In this document: positions 18,084 to 28,049 of the stretch, in pieces
Numbering within the stretch: position 1 is the stretch's first letter
Layout: the number at the start of each line of letters is the position of its first letter
DNA from: Candidatus Rifleibacteriota bacterium
GTDB taxonomy: Bacteria > Muiribacteriota > Ozemobacteria > Ozemobacterales > Ozemobacteraceae
Direction of reading: 5' to 3'
Assembly: GCA_012520995.1 (NCBI GenBank)
Contig: JAAYNI010000008.1
Span: forward strand, 1 to 54,491
DNA length: 54,491 bases
Notes under the pieces: generated by a model
What the model saw: the letters and a program-made list of their open reading frames with translations, nothing else
Database searches by the model: none
What the model was told of the DNA's origin: nothing
Made by a program: the position numbers and the translations under genes

Positions 18084-20204
18084 ATGTCAGTTTCTGCAGA
18101 AAATATAAAGAATATAAGAAATATCGGTATAGTCGCCCACATAGATGCGGGTAAGACTACGACTACCGAACGCATTCTTTATTACACCGGAAAAGCCTAT
18201 AAAATAGGCGAAGTTCATGAAGGCACAGCTGTTATGGACTGGATGACGCAGGAACAGGAACGCGGAATCACCATTAGCAGTGCGGCTACAAAATGTTCAT
18301 GGCTTGGTTGTGATGTCAATATTATAGACACGCCCGGGCACGTGGATTTTACGGCCGAAGTCGAACGCTCTCTTAGAGTGCTTGACGGCGCGGTTGTGGT
18401 GTTTTGTGCTGTGGCAGGCGTTCAGCCTCAGTCTGAAACAGTCTGGAGACAGGCTAATAAATATCGTGTTCCAAGAATTGCCTTTGTAAACAAAATGGAC
18501 AGAACGGGCGCGTCATTTTCTATGGTAGTTGAGCAAATCAGCAAAAAACTCAATGCGAATCCTTTGCCTTTGGTTTATCCTGTAGGCGCTGAAGATTCTT
18601 TTGTGGGTTTCATTGATTTGGTAACTATGAAAGCCACTGTGTGGAATGAAAATGATGAGACTCTCGGGGCTGAATTCAAAGTGACTGAAATTCCTGAAAA
18701 CCTTGCTCAAGAGGCAAGCGAAGCCAGAGAATATCTGATAGACAAGCTTTCCGAGCTTGATGATGATGTTCTTGAAGCCGCTCTCTCAGAAGAGCTCACG
18801 GTTGATTTGCTTCGCAAAGCAATCAGAGCTAAGACAATTTCAAATGAGATTGTTCCGGTTCTGTGCGGTTCAGCTTTCAAAAATAAAGGCGTTCAGTCAG
18901 TTCTTGATTCCGTAGCCTATTATTTGCCTTCTCCTCTTGATGTTCCTCCTGCTGTAGCATATGATGCTAAGACAGATGAAGAGCACGATATTTATTCCGA
19001 TCCGGAAGCTCCTCTTTCAGGTCTGGTCTTTAAAATCGCTGCTGACCAGCATGTGGGCAGACTTGCCTATTTGCGTATCTACTCTGGCTCCATATCTTCT
19101 GGGCAGGTTGTTTACAATCTCTCCAAGGAAGGCAAAAGAGAAAGAGTCAATAGGCTTTTGCATATGCACGCCAACCATCGCCAGGATCTTGTCAAGGCTT
19201 ACGCAGGCGACATAGTTGCTTTGGTCGGCTTGAAAAAGCTTTCCACGGGCGACACTCTCTCTGACGATAAGAACGCTCCGTTGCTTGAAAAAATCTCTTT
19301 CCCCGAAACAGTTATTTCCGTAGCTATAGAGCCCTCCACTCAGGCTGATTTCGCAAGACTTACAGAAGTTCTTGAGCTTCTCATGGATGAGGATCCTACT
19401 TTCAAGGTCAGAATAGATCAGGAAACAGGCGAAACTCTCATTTCCGGTATGGGCGAGCTCCATCTTGAAGTTCTTGTGGAAAGAATTCTTAATGAGTTTA
19501 ACGTGAAAGCTTCGGTCGGCAAGCCTCAGGTTGCCTATAAAGAAGGCATTATGGCCTCTTCAGAAGCTTCTAATATCTATGAAAGACAGATTGCGGGCAA
19601 AGACAAGTTCGCATCAGTCAGCGTAGCAGTTAAACCTCTTGAAAGAGGCAAGGGCTTTGTCTTTGAAAATGCTTTCCAGTCCTCGGCTTTGCCAAAAGCT
19701 TTCGTAGATGCGATTGAGGGCGGTTGCAGAGACGCTATGAATGATGGCATCTTAGCCGGTTTTCCGCTGGTCGATGTCAAAGCTGTTTTACTCTCGGCAG
19801 AAATGAAGGAAGGCTTGAGTGATGAGCCCGCTTTCAGAGTTGCTTCCTACGAAGCTGCCAAAAAGGCTCTCAGAGCTGCATCTCCTGTTTTGCTGGAGCC
19901 CTATATGAGGGTTTTCATAGAAACTCCGGAGGCTTATCTTGGCGACATCATAGGCAGCATCAACTCCAAACGCGGCAAAGTCATAAACATGGAAATGCAC
20001 GACCAGGTTCGTGTGATAGAATGTCATGCCCCTCTTTCAGACATCTTCGGTTATTCAACTCTTCTGCGCTCCCTTTCCCAGGGACGCGCCACATTCTCAA
20101 TGGAGCTTTTGAATTATGGTGAAGCTCCGAAGTCAGTTATAGAACGTATTCTCGGTGTAAATACCTGTATGTCGCATCTGTCTTACGCAGACGCTAGCAG
20201 ATAA
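18084..20204 (+). CDS. fusA: Elongation factor G
   Basis: The 706-residue translational GTPase has G1 AHIDAGKT, G2 with RGITI, G3 DTPGHVDF and G4 NKMD. The full set of EF-G domains II-V follows, ending in the domain [18 protein letters not shown] and [12 protein letters not shown] stretches. It drives ribosomal translocation and, with RRF, recycling. It lies 43 nt after rpsG. A tuf gene usually follows fusA in this operon, but here rpsJ comes 56 nt later, so EF-Tu must be encoded elsewhere. A second EF-G paralogue elsewhere cannot be excluded. Confidence 0.97.
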   Translation: MSVSAENIKNIRNIGIVAHIDAGKTTTTERILYYTGKAYKIGEVHEGTAVMDWMTQEQERGITISSAATKCSWLGCDVNIIDTPGHVDFTAEVERSLRVLDGAVVVFCAVAGVQPQSETVWRQANKYRVPRIAFVNKMDRTGASFSMVVEQISKKLNANPLPLVYPVGAEDSFVGFIDLVTMKATVWNENDETLGAEFKVTEIPENLAQEASEAREYLIDKLSELDDDVLEAALSEELTVDLLRKAIRAKTISNEIVPVLCGSAFKNKGVQSVLDSVAYYLPSPLDVPPAVAYDAKTDEEHDIYSDPEAPLSGLVFKIAADQHVGRLAYLRIYSGSISSGQVVYNLSKEGKRERVNRLLHMHANHRQDLVKAYAGDIVALVGLKKLSTGDTLSDDKNAPLLEKISFPETVISVAIEPSTQADFARLTEVLELLMDEDPTFKVRIDQETGETLISGMGELHLEVLVERILNEFNVKASVGKPQVAYKEGIMASSEASNIYERQIAGKDKFASVSVAVKPLERGKGFVFENAFQSSALPKAFVDAIEGGCRDAMNDGILAGFPLVDVKAVLLSAEMKEGLSDEPAFRVASYEAAKKALRAASPVLLEPYMRVFIETPEAYLGDIIGSINSKRGKVINMEMHDQVRVIECHAPLSDIFGYSTLLRSLSQGRATFSMELLNYGEAPKSVIERILGVNTCMSHLSYADASR

Positions 20205-20260
20205 CACTATTAGATAAAGATTCCGCAAGGAACATACCATTCCGTATAGGAGTATTTGAA

Positions 20261-20572
20261 ATGGCTAAACAGAAAATGCGGTTGTCGCTGAAGGCCTTTG
20301 ACCACAGGCTTCTCGATCAATCGGTCAGCAAAATTTGCGACACTGTCAAACGCACCGGCACCAAGATTTCCGGACCCATACCCATGCCCACGGAAACCCG
20401 CAAATATACTGTGCTGAGATCCCCGTTTGTCAACAAAGATTCACGCGAACAATTCGAAATGAGAATCCACAAAAGAAACATCGACCTGTATAATCCCTCC
20501 GGTCAAACTGTTGATTCTCTGATGAAGATGGACTTGCCCTCAGGCGTCAACATCGAAATCAAGATGTTGTGA
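20261..20572 (+). CDS. rpsJ: 30S ribosomal protein S10
   Basis: The 103-residue protein has normal length, with [15 protein letters not shown] and the [22 protein letters not shown] loop region intact. S10 is a 30S head protein and, as NusE, part of antitermination complexes. AGGAG lies upstream of the ATG. It opens the S10 section. The 56-nt gap from fusA is too short for the long L4-binding leader seen in E. coli. Confidence 0.97.
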   Translation: MAKQKMRLSLKAFDHRLLDQSVSKICDTVKRTGTKISGPIPMPTETRKYTVLRSPFVNKDSREQFEMRIHKRNIDLYNPSGQTVDSLMKMDLPSGVNIEIKML

Positions 20573-20601
20573 TACCTAGAGGCATCAGGAGGAAATAAAA
20601 A

Positions 20602-21225
20602 ATGAGCGTTAAGGCAATATTGGGCACCAAAATAGGCATGACCCAGATTTTTACAGATGAAGGCACTGTGGTTCCGGTAACAGTAATAAGCGCCGGTCCC
20701 TGCACTGTCATTAGCAAAGGCGAAAAGAACGTGCAAGTCGGATACAGAGAAATCCGCCCTGAAGCAGTAAAACGTTTGCTTAACAGGCCTGAAAGAATGG
20801 CTTTTGAAAAAGCAGGCGTTAAGCCTTTCCGATACGTAAGAAGCTTGCCCGCTGACGAACTGGACAGCATTGAAACTCAATCGGAAATCAATGTTGCTAT
20901 GTTTAAAGAAGGCGACAAAGTAAGCGTTACCGGAACCAGCAAGGGCAAAGGCTTCTCGGGTGTCATGAGACGGCACAATTTTGCAGGCCAGCAGATCACC
21001 CATGGTCAGACAGACAGATCCAGAGCCGTAGGTTCCATAGGAACAGCCACTGATATGGCTAGAGTAATCAAGGGCAAAAAGATGCCCGGTCAGTATGGTA
21101 ACGTAAAACGCACCGTAAGAGGATTGCAGGTCGTCAAAGTCGACGAAGAGAAAAACCTTCTTTTAGTTAGAGGTTCCATACCCGGCGCGAAAAATGGTCT
21201 GGTTGTCATTAAGCATCAGGCTTGA
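20602..21225 (+). CDS. rplC: 50S ribosomal protein L3
   Basis: The 207-residue protein begins VKAILGTKIGMTQIF, characteristic of L3. It has the extended loop with the modification-site region HNFAGQQITHGQ and a C-terminal LLVRGSIPGAKNGLVVIK. L3 approaches the peptidyl-transferase centre and is one of the first proteins assembled. AGGAGG precedes the ATG. It is of family length. Confidence 0.97.
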   Translation: MSVKAILGTKIGMTQIFTDEGTVVPVTVISAGPCTVISKGEKNVQVGYREIRPEAVKRLLNRPERMAFEKAGVKPFRYVRSLPADELDSIETQSEINVAMFKEGDKVSVTGTSKGKGFSGVMRRHNFAGQQITHGQTDRSRAVGSIGTATDMARVIKGKKMPGQYGNVKRTVRGLQVVKVDEEKNLLLVRGSIPGAKNGLVVIKHQA

Positions 21226-21242
21226 GAAACGGAGTTAAAGTA

Positions 21243-21863
21243 ATGGAAACCAAAGTTTTTAATATGCAAGGCGCTGAAGTAAGCACCGTTAAACTCGAAG
21301 AGAAAATTTTTGCAAACAAAGCTCACCCTCAGACAATCAACTTGGTTGTTAAAGCTCACCTGAACAATCAGAGACAGGGCAATGCAAGCACCAAGAACAG
21401 AAGCGAAGTCAAGGGTTCGGGCAAAAAGATTTATAAACAAAAAGGCACCGGCAGAGCCAGACACGGCGATCGTTACGCTCCTATCTTCACAGGCGGCGGC
21501 GTAGCTTTTGGTCCAAGGCCTCGCACTTTCGATCAGAGACTTCCCCAGAAGATGGTCAGAAGAGCTCTCATGGGCGCTTTGACAGAACTCTACGAACACG
21601 ACAGAATCAACGTCGTTCAGGATGCCAAGTTTGAAACAGGAAAAACAAAAGAAGCTGCTTCCTATATGAAAAATAACGGTTACGACAAGATGCTCTTTGT
21701 TGTAAACGAAATCGATCCCATGACAGTGAGAGCGACCTCCAACCTTCCTCAGGTTAAAATAGTCACTCCTATGCACGTAAACACCTATGACCTTTTGAAA
21801 TACGGCAGAGCTGTTATTGACAGGGAAGCTCTTGATACATTACAGGAGGTTCTGGTGAAATGA
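21243..21863 (+). CDS. rplD: 50S ribosomal protein L4
   Basis: The 206-residue protein has the L4 globular fold and the extended loop that lines the exit tunnel (KGTGRARHGDRYAPIFTGGG). ATG 21243 with GGAG 9 nt upstream is preferred to the TTG at 21222, which overlaps the rplC stop. Its 3' end overlaps rplW by 4 nt (ATGA), so the two are translationally coupled. Confidence 0.96.
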   Translation: METKVFNMQGAEVSTVKLEEKIFANKAHPQTINLVVKAHLNNQRQGNASTKNRSEVKGSGKKIYKQKGTGRARHGDRYAPIFTGGGVAFGPRPRTFDQRLPQKMVRRALMGALTELYEHDRINVVQDAKFETGKTKEAASYMKNNGYDKMLFVVNEIDPMTVRATSNLPQVKIVTPMHVNTYDLLKYGRAVIDREALDTLQEVLVK

Positions 21864-22150
21864 TTACTCCTCAAGATATAATATTGCAACCCATAGTATC
21901 AGAAAAAAGCTACGACAGAATGGCTGATGGAATTTACTACTTCAAAGTCCGCAAAGACGCGAATAAAATTCAGATCAGAGAAGCCGTTGAAGAGCTTTTC
22001 AGTGTAACAGTTAAGAGCGTAAGAACCTCTGTTGTGCCTTCCAAGCCGAAGAGACGCGGAGTATATGTGGGCAGAACGACCGAGTGGAAAAAAGCTTGCG
22101 TCACCCTTAAAGAAGGCGATAAAATAGCTTTCTTTGAAGGCATTGCCTAA
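21860..22150 (+). CDS. rplW: 50S ribosomal protein L23
   Basis: The 96-residue protein begins with ILQPIVSEKSYD and contains KVRKDANKIQIREAVEELF and the hairpin loop KPKRRGVYVGRTTEWKKA. L23 sits at the tunnel exit and docks trigger factor and SRP. It overlaps rplD by four bases; AGGAGG lies within the end of rplD. Normal length. Confidence 0.97.
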   Translation: MITPQDIILQPIVSEKSYDRMADGIYYFKVRKDANKIQIREAVEELFSVTVKSVRTSVVPSKPKRRGVYVGRTTEWKKACVTLKEGDKIAFFEGIA

Positions 22151-22176
22151 TGGCGGCACAGATATAGGAGAACATC

Positions 22177-23004
22177 ATGGCAATTAAAAAATACAGACCA
22201 ACAACTCCGTCAAGACGTTTCATGACGGGTTATGACTTCAGCAATATCACTGAATCCAAACCTCACAAACCCTTGTGCGAGTGGATTAAGAATTCCGGCG
22301 GAAGAAACAACCACGGCCGCATTACAGCCAGACACAGAGGCGGCGGTCACAGAAAACTTTATCGCATTATCGACTTCAAACGCAGAAAAGATGGAATCCC
22401 CGCAACAGTTCAGACTATTGAATACGATCCCAACAGAACCTGCAGAATTGCATTGGTATCCTATGCTGATGGCGAAAAAAGATACATTCTCGCTCACGAA
22501 GGAATCCAAGTAGGCGACGTAATTGAGAACGGCGTTTCGGCTGAAATTATGCCTGGAAACTGCCTGCCCCTCAAATCTATTCCTCTCGGTTCTACGATTC
22601 ACCATATCGAAATGAAGCCCGGTAAAGGCGCTCAGATAGCAAGATCAGCTGGAACTTCAGCTCAGCTGGCTGCTAAAGAAGGCAAATATGCAATTATTTC
22701 CATGCCTTCCGGCGAAATGAGAAAAATTCTCCTTGAGTGCCGCGCAGTTCTCGGCGCAGTAGGCAACCATGATCACATGAATGTGACTATCGGTAAAGCC
22801 GGCCGCAATCGCTGGCTCGGATGGAGACCTTATGTCAGAGGTTCCGCAATGAACCCCTGTGACCACCCCCATGGCGGCGGTGAAGGTAAGGCAAGCAGAG
22901 GCCGAACTCCTGTTTCTCTCTGGGGACAGCCTGCTCAGGGCAGAAAGACCCGCAAGAAGAAGAAACATTCCAGTAAGCTCATCATATCGAGAAGAAAGAA
23001 ATAA
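22177..23004 (+). CDS. rplB: 50S ribosomal protein L2
   Basis: The 275-residue protein is one of the best conserved in the window: [10 protein letters not shown] at the start, [15 protein letters not shown], and the C-terminal [14 protein letters not shown] that reaches the peptidyl-transferase region. L2 stabilises subunit association and the catalytic centre. GGAG precedes the ATG. Full length. Confidence 0.98.
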   Translation: MAIKKYRPTTPSRRFMTGYDFSNITESKPHKPLCEWIKNSGGRNNHGRITARHRGGGHRKLYRIIDFKRRKDGIPATVQTIEYDPNRTCRIALVSYADGEKRYILAHEGIQVGDVIENGVSAEIMPGNCLPLKSIPLGSTIHHIEMKPGKGAQIARSAGTSAQLAAKEGKYAIISMPSGEMRKILLECRAVLGAVGNHDHMNVTIGKAGRNRWLGWRPYVRGSAMNPCDHPHGGGEGKASRGRTPVSLWGQPAQGRKTRKKKKHSSKLIISRRKK

Positions 23005-23016
23005 GGAGATTGTATC

Positions 23017-23289
23017 ATGGCTAAAAAAGCACCATTTGTAAGCGAACGTTTAATGAAGAGAATAGCCGCCATGAACGAATCAGGCCAGAAACGCCAGATC
23101 CGAACTTGGTCCAGAGCTTCAACCGTTTACCCTGAATTTGTCGGTCATACCATAGCAGTTCACAACGGCAAAAAGCATGTTCCTGTTTTCGTTACTGAAA
23201 ACATGGTAGGTCACAAACTGGGCGAATTTGCTCCCACAAGAACCTTTAAAGGTCACCGTGCTTCTGAAAAGACCGCGAAGCTCAAATAA
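23017..23289 (+). CDS. rpsS: 30S ribosomal protein S19
   Basis: The 90-residue protein carries [28 protein letters not shown] and [13 protein letters not shown], the signature of S19, which pairs with S13 in the 30S head near the A-site tRNA. The N-terminus reads [17 protein letters not shown] precedes the ATG. Normal length. Confidence 0.97.
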   Translation: MAKKAPFVSERLMKRIAAMNESGQKRQIRTWSRASTVYPEFVGHTIAVHNGKKHVPVFVTENMVGHKLGEFAPTRTFKGHRASEKTAKLK

Positions 23290-23306
23290 TTGAAGGAGAA
23301 ACAGTA

Positions 23307-24002
23307 ATGTTACGAATTGTTGGTGTAAACATTCCTGAGAATGTTGATCTCAAGACCGGTCTTAAAATGATAAAGGGACTTGATGGCAAGCATTGCGATG
23401 GAACAATAGAATCAATATTGACAAAAGCACGTTTATACACAAAGAAGCACCTTTCCAACGGAAAGTTTGAAAAAGAATACCCATTGGTAGGTTCTTTGAC
23501 TTGGAAAGAAAAAGCCAGACTCATAGAACTGGTTGAAATGCCGAGAGCTGTATTGACAAATATCCCGGGCAGCCCGAGAAAAATCAGACTTATAGCTGAT
23601 GAAATCAGAGGCAAAGACGTTGATGAAGCTATGTCCATTCTCCGCTTCATGGAAAAAGGACATGCCAAAAAGCTTTTGAAGCTTTTGCAATCAGCAGTTA
23701 AAAACGCTGAAAATAATCACGGTCTGAAAAACGTTGACGATCTTTACATCGCCAAAATCACCATTGATGAAGGCCCCATGATGAAAAGATATATGCCCAG
23801 AGCAAGAGGCAGAGCTGACAGAATCAAATGCAGAACCTCTCATGCCAAAATAGTTTTGCGCGAAAGATTCAGCATGGCCAAATTCGGCCCTCAGCAGGCA
23901 GCTGATACACAGCCCGCTAAAAAAGCTGTTAAGAAAGCTGTCAAGAAAAAAGTAAGTCCGGCAGCAGAAAAGGCGCCCAAAGCTCAGGGAGGTAAAAACT
24001 AA
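23307..24002 (+). CDS. rplV: 50S ribosomal protein L22 with S13-like N-terminal extension and basic C-terminal tail
   Basis: This is 231 residues against about 110 for a standard L22. The L22 core occupies about 77-190 ([24 protein letters not shown]-type start, beta-hairpin [21 protein letters not shown]). Residues 1-45 ([10 protein letters not shown], then [21 protein letters not shown]) closely resemble the S13 N-terminus; the S13 in this window begins [10 protein letters not shown]. The tail from about 195 is rich in Lys, Ala and Pro. The long start is supported by AAGGAG 8 nt before ATG 23307 and an uninterrupted frame; the internal Met at the core has no ribosome site. The fusion could place a helix-turn-helix RNA-binding domain near the tunnel exit, which is an inference. 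It overlaps rpsC by one base (TAATG). Confidence 0.93.
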   Translation: MLRIVGVNIPENVDLKTGLKMIKGLDGKHCDGTIESILTKARLYTKKHLSNGKFEKEYPLVGSLTWKEKARLIELVEMPRAVLTNIPGSPRKIRLIADEIRGKDVDEAMSILRFMEKGHAKKLLKLLQSAVKNAENNHGLKNVDDLYIAKITIDEGPMMKRYMPRARGRADRIKCRTSHAKIVLRERFSMAKFGPQQAADTQPAKKAVKKAVKKKVSPAAEKAPKAQGGKN

Positions 24003-24694
24003 TGGGTCAGAAAATTAATCCAATAGGCATTCGTCTTGGAATTACCAGAACATGGGATTCAAAATGGTTCGCTAAAAGAGGCGAATTACCCAAACTGCTT
24101 CATGAAGACGAAGCAATCAGACAATTCATTGACAATAAAGAGTTCAGACGCGAAGGCATCAGCAAAATTGAGATTGAACGCAAGTCGAACAGCAAAACGA
24201 GAGTGACTATTCACACAGCTAAACCTGGCGTTATCATTGGTCGCGGCGGTGAAAGAGTTGATCGCCTGAAAAAAGACTTGGAAAAACTCACTGGCAAAAC
24301 AGTTTTCTTGAACATTCAGGAAATCAAACAGCCTGACACTGAAGCCAAACTCATAGCCGAAAGCATTGCAATGCAGCTTGAACGCCGCATTTCTCATAGA
24401 CGTGCTATGAAACAGGTCATGAACAGAGCTCTTAGAGCCGGAGCCAAAGGTGTTAAGATAGTTTGCTCAGGACGTCTCAACGGAGCTGAAATTGCCCGTT
24501 CAGAATGGGTAAGAGAAGGCAGAGTTCCTCTGCACACTCTCAGAGCTGACATCGACTATGCTACAGACACAGCCATAACAAGTTTCGGCTGCGTAGGCGT
24601 TAAAGTATGGGTTTTCAAAGGCGAAAGACTTGGCAAAAACCACCTTTACCAAGATGCCTCTGCTGGCAGCAAGCCTGCGGCTAACAGAAATTAA
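24002..24694 (+). CDS. rpsC: 30S ribosomal protein S3
   Basis: The 230-residue protein begins [12 protein letters not shown], has the KH motif [17 protein letters not shown], and continues with the C-terminal domain ([28 protein letters not shown]). S3 forms part of the mRNA entry channel and its helicase. The start overlaps the rplV stop by one base. Normal length with a short Ala-rich tail. Confidence 0.97.
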   Translation: MGQKINPIGIRLGITRTWDSKWFAKRGELPKLLHEDEAIRQFIDNKEFRREGISKIEIERKSNSKTRVTIHTAKPGVIIGRGGERVDRLKKDLEKLTGKTVFLNIQEIKQPDTEAKLIAESIAMQLERRISHRRAMKQVMNRALRAGAKGVKIVCSGRLNGAEIARSEWVREGRVPLHTLRADIDYATDTAITSFGCVGVKVWVFKGERLGKNHLYQDASAGSKPAANRN

Positions 24695-24708
24695 GGAGTA
24701 ATGCAATC

Positions 24709-25119
24709 ATGTTAATTCCTGCAAGAACTAAATACAGAAAACAGCATCGCGGCCGAATGAAAGGCATGGCGAAGGGCGGCAAAACATTGGCCTTCGGTTC
24801 ATATGGACTTCAGGCTCTCGATCCTCATTGGATCACCAGCGCTCAGATTGAGGCTGCCCGTAAAGTTATTACTAGAACACTGAAACGCACCGGTAAGATG
24901 TGGATAAGAATTTTCCCTGATAAACCTGTTTCCAAAAAACCTCTTGAAGTTCGTATGGGTAAAGGTAAAGGTGCTCCTGAGTTCTGGGTTGCGGTTGTTA
25001 AGCCGGGAAGAATACTCTTCGAAGTCGAAGGCGTAACCGAAGAAATGGCAAGAGAATCACTCACACAGGCGGCTTTCAAACTGCCTATCAAATGCCAGGT
25101 AGTTTCACACAACGATTAA
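24709..25119 (+). CDS. rplP: 50S ribosomal protein L16
   Basis: The 136-residue protein reads [18 protein letters not shown], then [26 protein letters not shown], and ends [13 protein letters not shown]16 helps position tRNA at the A and P sites. AAGGAG precedes the ATG. The [13 protein letters not shown] loop is intact. Normal length. Confidence 0.97.
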   Translation: MLIPARTKYRKQHRGRMKGMAKGGKTLAFGSYGLQALDPHWITSAQIEAARKVITRTLKRTGKMWIRIFPDKPVSKKPLEVRMGKGKGAPEFWVAVVKPGRILFEVEGVTEEMARESLTQAAFKLPIKCQVVSHND

Positions 25120-25134
25120 CAGGAAGGTTTTGAT

Positions 25135-25767
25135 ATGAAAAATCGAGAAGACTTTTCAGCAATGACAGAACAGGAATTGCAGGAAAGGTATAAACATTAT
25201 AAAGAAGAACTATTTAATCTGAGATTCCAGGCTGTTACAGGCCAGCTTGCCAATCCTGCAAGAATCAGCATAGTAAGACGCAATATAGCCCGTGTCAGAA
25301 CCTTTATGACAAGGCTTGAGAAGAACAAACTTCATGACAGGCTTAAAGCTGAATACGAAGCCATGCTGAAAGAGTACGGCAAAGACACCTCTAATGTACC
25401 CCTGAGAACCAAAATTTCCAAGCTCAAAACAAGGCTTTCTAACAAAGCAAAACAGCTGAATCGCGAAATCAAAAACGATTGCGACAAGCAGATAAAAGAA
25501 CTTGTAAAAGACGTTAAGGCTGAAGTATCTGAACAGATCAAGTCGGCTGACGCTAAGAACAAAAACCAGCTGAAAGCTGTTTCCAAGAAACTTTCCGATC
25601 CTAAATACAAGATCAAAAACAAGTTCCTTGACAAGCTGACAAAAATGGGGTTAAATAATGCTTCCAGAATTGCGACCGTAAAAGCTGAAAAACGCGAAAA
25701 ATTGCATCAACTGGAAGAAATCAGAGCTCTGCAGCGTGAACTGACCGCCGGCAAGCTTCCATTTTGA
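25135..25767 (+). CDS. rpmC: 50S ribosomal protein L29 with long charged C-terminal extension
   Basis: This is 210 residues against 60-70 for a standard L29. The canonical L29 helical hairpin spans about 8-65 (LQERYKHYKEELFNLRFQAVTGQLANPARI, then RRNIARVRTFM). The remaining ~140 residues are Lys/Glu-rich and predicted by eye to be mostly helical or coiled-coil, with no recognised domain. L29 lies at the tunnel exit beside L23, so the extension would project near nascent-chain factors (inference). It sits between rplP and rpsQ as usual, with AGGAAGG before the ATG. The frame is uninterrupted and codon use resembles its neighbours, so an annotation error or frameshift is unlikely. Confidence 0.93.
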   Translation: MKNREDFSAMTEQELQERYKHYKEELFNLRFQAVTGQLANPARISIVRRNIARVRTFMTRLEKNKLHDRLKAEYEAMLKEYGKDTSNVPLRTKISKLKTRLSNKAKQLNREIKNDCDKQIKELVKDVKAEVSEQIKSADAKNKNQLKAVSKKLSDPKYKIKNKFLDKLTKMGLNNASRIATVKAEKREKLHQLEEIRALQRELTAGKLPF

Positions 25768-25780
25768 CAGGAGTTAAGAC

Positions 25781-26050
25781 ATGGAAAACAAAAAAATCAG
25801 ACGCAGCCGTGTCGGTAAAGTTATTAAGAACTCAAGCCGCAAAACGGTCAAAGTAGAAATAGAAGGCATTGTACAGCACCCTCTGTACAAGAAATACATT
25901 AAAAGACATACAACGTTTCTCGTGCACGACCCTGAAGAAAAGTGCAAAACCGGTGATATAGTCAAAATCGAAGAATGCCGACCCATGAGCAAGCTTAAAC
26001 ATTGGATCGTCCGCGATATCATAAAGCCGGCTGAAAACGTAGAAGTGTAA
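25781..26050 (+). CDS. rpsQ: 30S ribosomal protein S17
   Basis: The 89-residue OB-fold protein begins [22 protein letters not shown] and contains [31 protein letters not shown]-like strands typical of S17, a primary 16S rRNA binder. AGGAG precedes the ATG. Normal length. Confidence 0.96.
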   Translation: MENKKIRRSRVGKVIKNSSRKTVKVEIEGIVQHPLYKKYIKRHTTFLVHDPEEKCKTGDIVKIEECRPMSKLKHWIVRDIIKPAENVEV

Positions 26051-26060
26051 GGAGCCAGTC

Positions 26061-26429
26061 ATGATTAGACAGGAAAGTGTTTTAAAAGTAGCTGATAACT
26101 CAGGCGCCAAAAAAATTCTTTGCATAAGAGTAGTTGGCGGCGGCGGCAGATCAGTCGGTAGAATCGGCAACATTATAATAGGTTCAGTCAAAGACGCGGT
26201 TCCTGATGGAACTGTTAAGAAAAAAGAAGTTGTCAGAGCTGTCATAGTTCGCACCAAAAAAGAAACCAGACGCCCTGACGGCAGCTATATCAAGTTCGAC
26301 GACAATGCGGCTGTTATTATCGGAAACGACAATAATCCCCGCGGAACCCGTATATTCGGACCGGTTGCAAGAGAACTCAGAGACAAGAAGTTCATGAAGA
26401 TAGTCTCTCTGGCTCCGGAAGTTCTGTAA
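26061..26429 (+). CDS. rplN: 50S ribosomal protein L14
   Basis: The 122-residue protein begins [17 protein letters not shown] and ends with [19 protein letters not shown], as in standard L14. L14 forms inter-subunit bridges and is the RsfS silencing-factor site. The [19 protein letters not shown] strand is intact. AAGGAG precedes the ATG. Confidence 0.98.
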   Translation: MIRQESVLKVADNSGAKKILCIRVVGGGGRSVGRIGNIIIGSVKDAVPDGTVKKKEVVRAVIVRTKKETRRPDGSYIKFDDNAAVIIGNDNNPRGTRIFGPVARELRDKKFMKIVSLAPEVL

Positions 26430-26440
26430 GGAGTTAAGCA

Positions 26441-26785
26441 ATGCATAAGAAAGTTAAAATGAGAAGAGCCGTTGCTCGCCCTCACGTTAAAAAAGGCGAC
26501 AAGGTTCAGATTATTAAAGGCGAATATAAAGGCAAACAAGGCAGGGTTCTGGCTGTGTTTCCTAAAAAAGGCACAGCTATTGTCGAGGGTGTCAATATTA
26601 TAAAGAGACACACCCGACCGAGTAAAGAACTCGGCAGAGGCGGAATCATTGAAAAAGAAGCCCCTGTGGCTTTGGGCAAAATCGCTCTTTTGGGTCCTGA
26701 TGGCAAATTCACTAGGGCCAGAATTGATAAATCCAGCGGAGAAAAAAACCGCGTGTGCGCCAAAACAGGCGAACCGCTTGGTTGA
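26441..26785 (+). CDS. rplX: 50S ribosomal protein L24
   Basis: The 114-residue protein has the KOW motif (VKKGDKVQIIKGEYKGKQGRV), followed by KKGTAIVEGVNIIKRH. L24 initiates 50S assembly near the tunnel exit. The N-terminus (MHKKVKMRRAVARPH) is slightly longer than usual. AAGGAG precedes the ATG. A 37-nt gap precedes rplE. Confidence 0.96.
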   Translation: MHKKVKMRRAVARPHVKKGDKVQIIKGEYKGKQGRVLAVFPKKGTAIVEGVNIIKRHTRPSKELGRGGIIEKEAPVALGKIALLGPDGKFTRARIDKSSGEKNRVCAKTGEPLG

Positions 26786-26822
26786 TTTAAATTTTAATAA
26801 GATATTGTAAGGAGTTTTCGGC

Positions 26823-27428
26823 ATGGCAAAGACAGAAAAGACTGCCTCGAAAAAGGAACAGGGGCCAAGGTCTCTTCCAAGGCTGAAGGTAAAGTATTTG
26901 AATGAAATAGCTCCCAAGCTTCTTCCTAACTACGGGAACCCGATGAGAGTTCCTAAGATCACTAAAGTCGTGGTCAATATGGGAGTCGGCGAAGCTACTC
27001 AAAATGCTAAGCTTTTGGAAGCCGCAACAAAAGAGCTTTCTATAATTACAGGTCAGAAACCTGTTGTTACAAAAGCTAAGAAATCTATTTCTAACTTTAA
27101 GTTAAGAGCTGGTATGCCTATAGGTTGCAAAGTTACTTTGCGCGGCAACAGAGCTTATTACTTTTTGGACAAACTTTTCACAGTAGTTATTCCGAGAATA
27201 CGCGACTTTAGAGGACTTTCTCCGAAAGCGTTTGACGGACGTGGCAACTACAGCATGGGTCTCCAAGAACAGTTGGTTTTCCCCGAAATTAAATATGATT
27301 CAGTAGACAAAGTACAGGGCATGAATATAACCATAGTAACCACTGCCCACAAAGACAGCGAAGCACTTGAACTTCTCACTGAAATGGGCATGCCCTTCAG
27401 ACAGATAGTCAAGAAAGCGCAACAGTAA
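26823..27428 (+). CDS. rplE: 50S ribosomal protein L5
   Basis: The 201-residue protein has the L5 core ([60 protein letters not shown]). L5 binds 5S rRNA and touches the P-site tRNA. The N-terminus has about 20 extra charged residues before the usual start. GGAG precedes the ATG. Confidence 0.97.
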   Translation: MAKTEKTASKKEQGPRSLPRLKVKYLNEIAPKLLPNYGNPMRVPKITKVVVNMGVGEATQNAKLLEAATKELSIITGQKPVVTKAKKSISNFKLRAGMPIGCKVTLRGNRAYYFLDKLFTVVIPRIRDFRGLSPKAFDGRGNYSMGLQEQLVFPEIKYDSVDKVQGMNITIVTTAHKDSEALELLTEMGMPFRQIVKKAQQ

Positions 27429-27437
27429 GGAGTTGTT

Positions 27438-27623
27438 ATGGCTAGAAAAGCATTAGTTGAAAAATGGAAAAAAACTCCGAAGTTCAGCACCAGAGCTTAT
27501 AACCGCTGCAATATTTGCGGCAGATCCAAAGGCTACATGAGAGATTTTCAATTGTGCCGAATTTGCTTCAGGGAACTTGCTTCTACAGGCAGAATTCCTG
27601 GCGTTACAAAATCAAGCTGGTAA
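27438..27623 (+). CDS. rpsN: 30S ribosomal protein S14, zinc-binding type
   Basis: The 61-residue short form contains [11 protein letters not shown] and CRICFRELA, the four cysteines of the zinc ribbon (C-x2-C-x12-C-x2-C). The C-terminus [11 protein letters not shown] is the standard ending. S14 is a 30S head protein. AAGGAG precedes the ATG. Confidence 0.97.
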   Translation: MARKALVEKWKKTPKFSTRAYNRCNICGRSKGYMRDFQLCRICFRELASTGRIPGVTKSSW

Positions 27624-27635
27624 GGAGAATGCATC

Positions 27636-28034
27636 ATGAGTATGACAGATCCAATTGCTGATATGCTGACTCGTATAAGAAATGCCAGCATGGTCAAGCA
27701 CGAAACAGTAGAAATGCCCTCATCCAAGATGAAGATCGAAATTGCAAAGATCCTCAAAAAAGAAGGATATATCAGGGATTTCAGATATTACAAATTTCAA
27801 AACAAATTCAACTTGAAAGTGTTTCTTAAATACGGCGAAAAAAACACACCCGTCATTAAAGGTTTGTCTAAAATTTCCAAACCTGGCCGCAGAGTCTATT
27901 CTAAGTCAGACTCTATACCCAAAGTGCTTGGCGGTCTCGGGATTTCGATCCTCGCAACTTCTCAAGGTGTCATGACGGACAAAGAAGCACGCGAAGCCAA
28001 AGTCGGCGGCGAAGTAATTTGCCACGTTTGGTGA
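27636..28034 (+). CDS. rpsH: 30S ribosomal protein S8
   Basis: The 132-residue protein begins [16 protein letters not shown] and ends with the conserved [20 protein letters not shown]8 binds helix 21 of 16S rRNA and in E. coli represses the spc operon. AAGGAG precedes the ATG. Normal length. Confidence 0.98.
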   Translation: MSMTDPIADMLTRIRNASMVKHETVEMPSSKMKIEIAKILKKEGYIRDFRYYKFQNKFNLKVFLKYGEKNTPVIKGLSKISKPGRRVYSKSDSIPKVLGGLGISILATSQGVMTDKEAREAKVGGEVICHVW

Positions 28035-28049
28035 TTGGGAGATAGAAAA

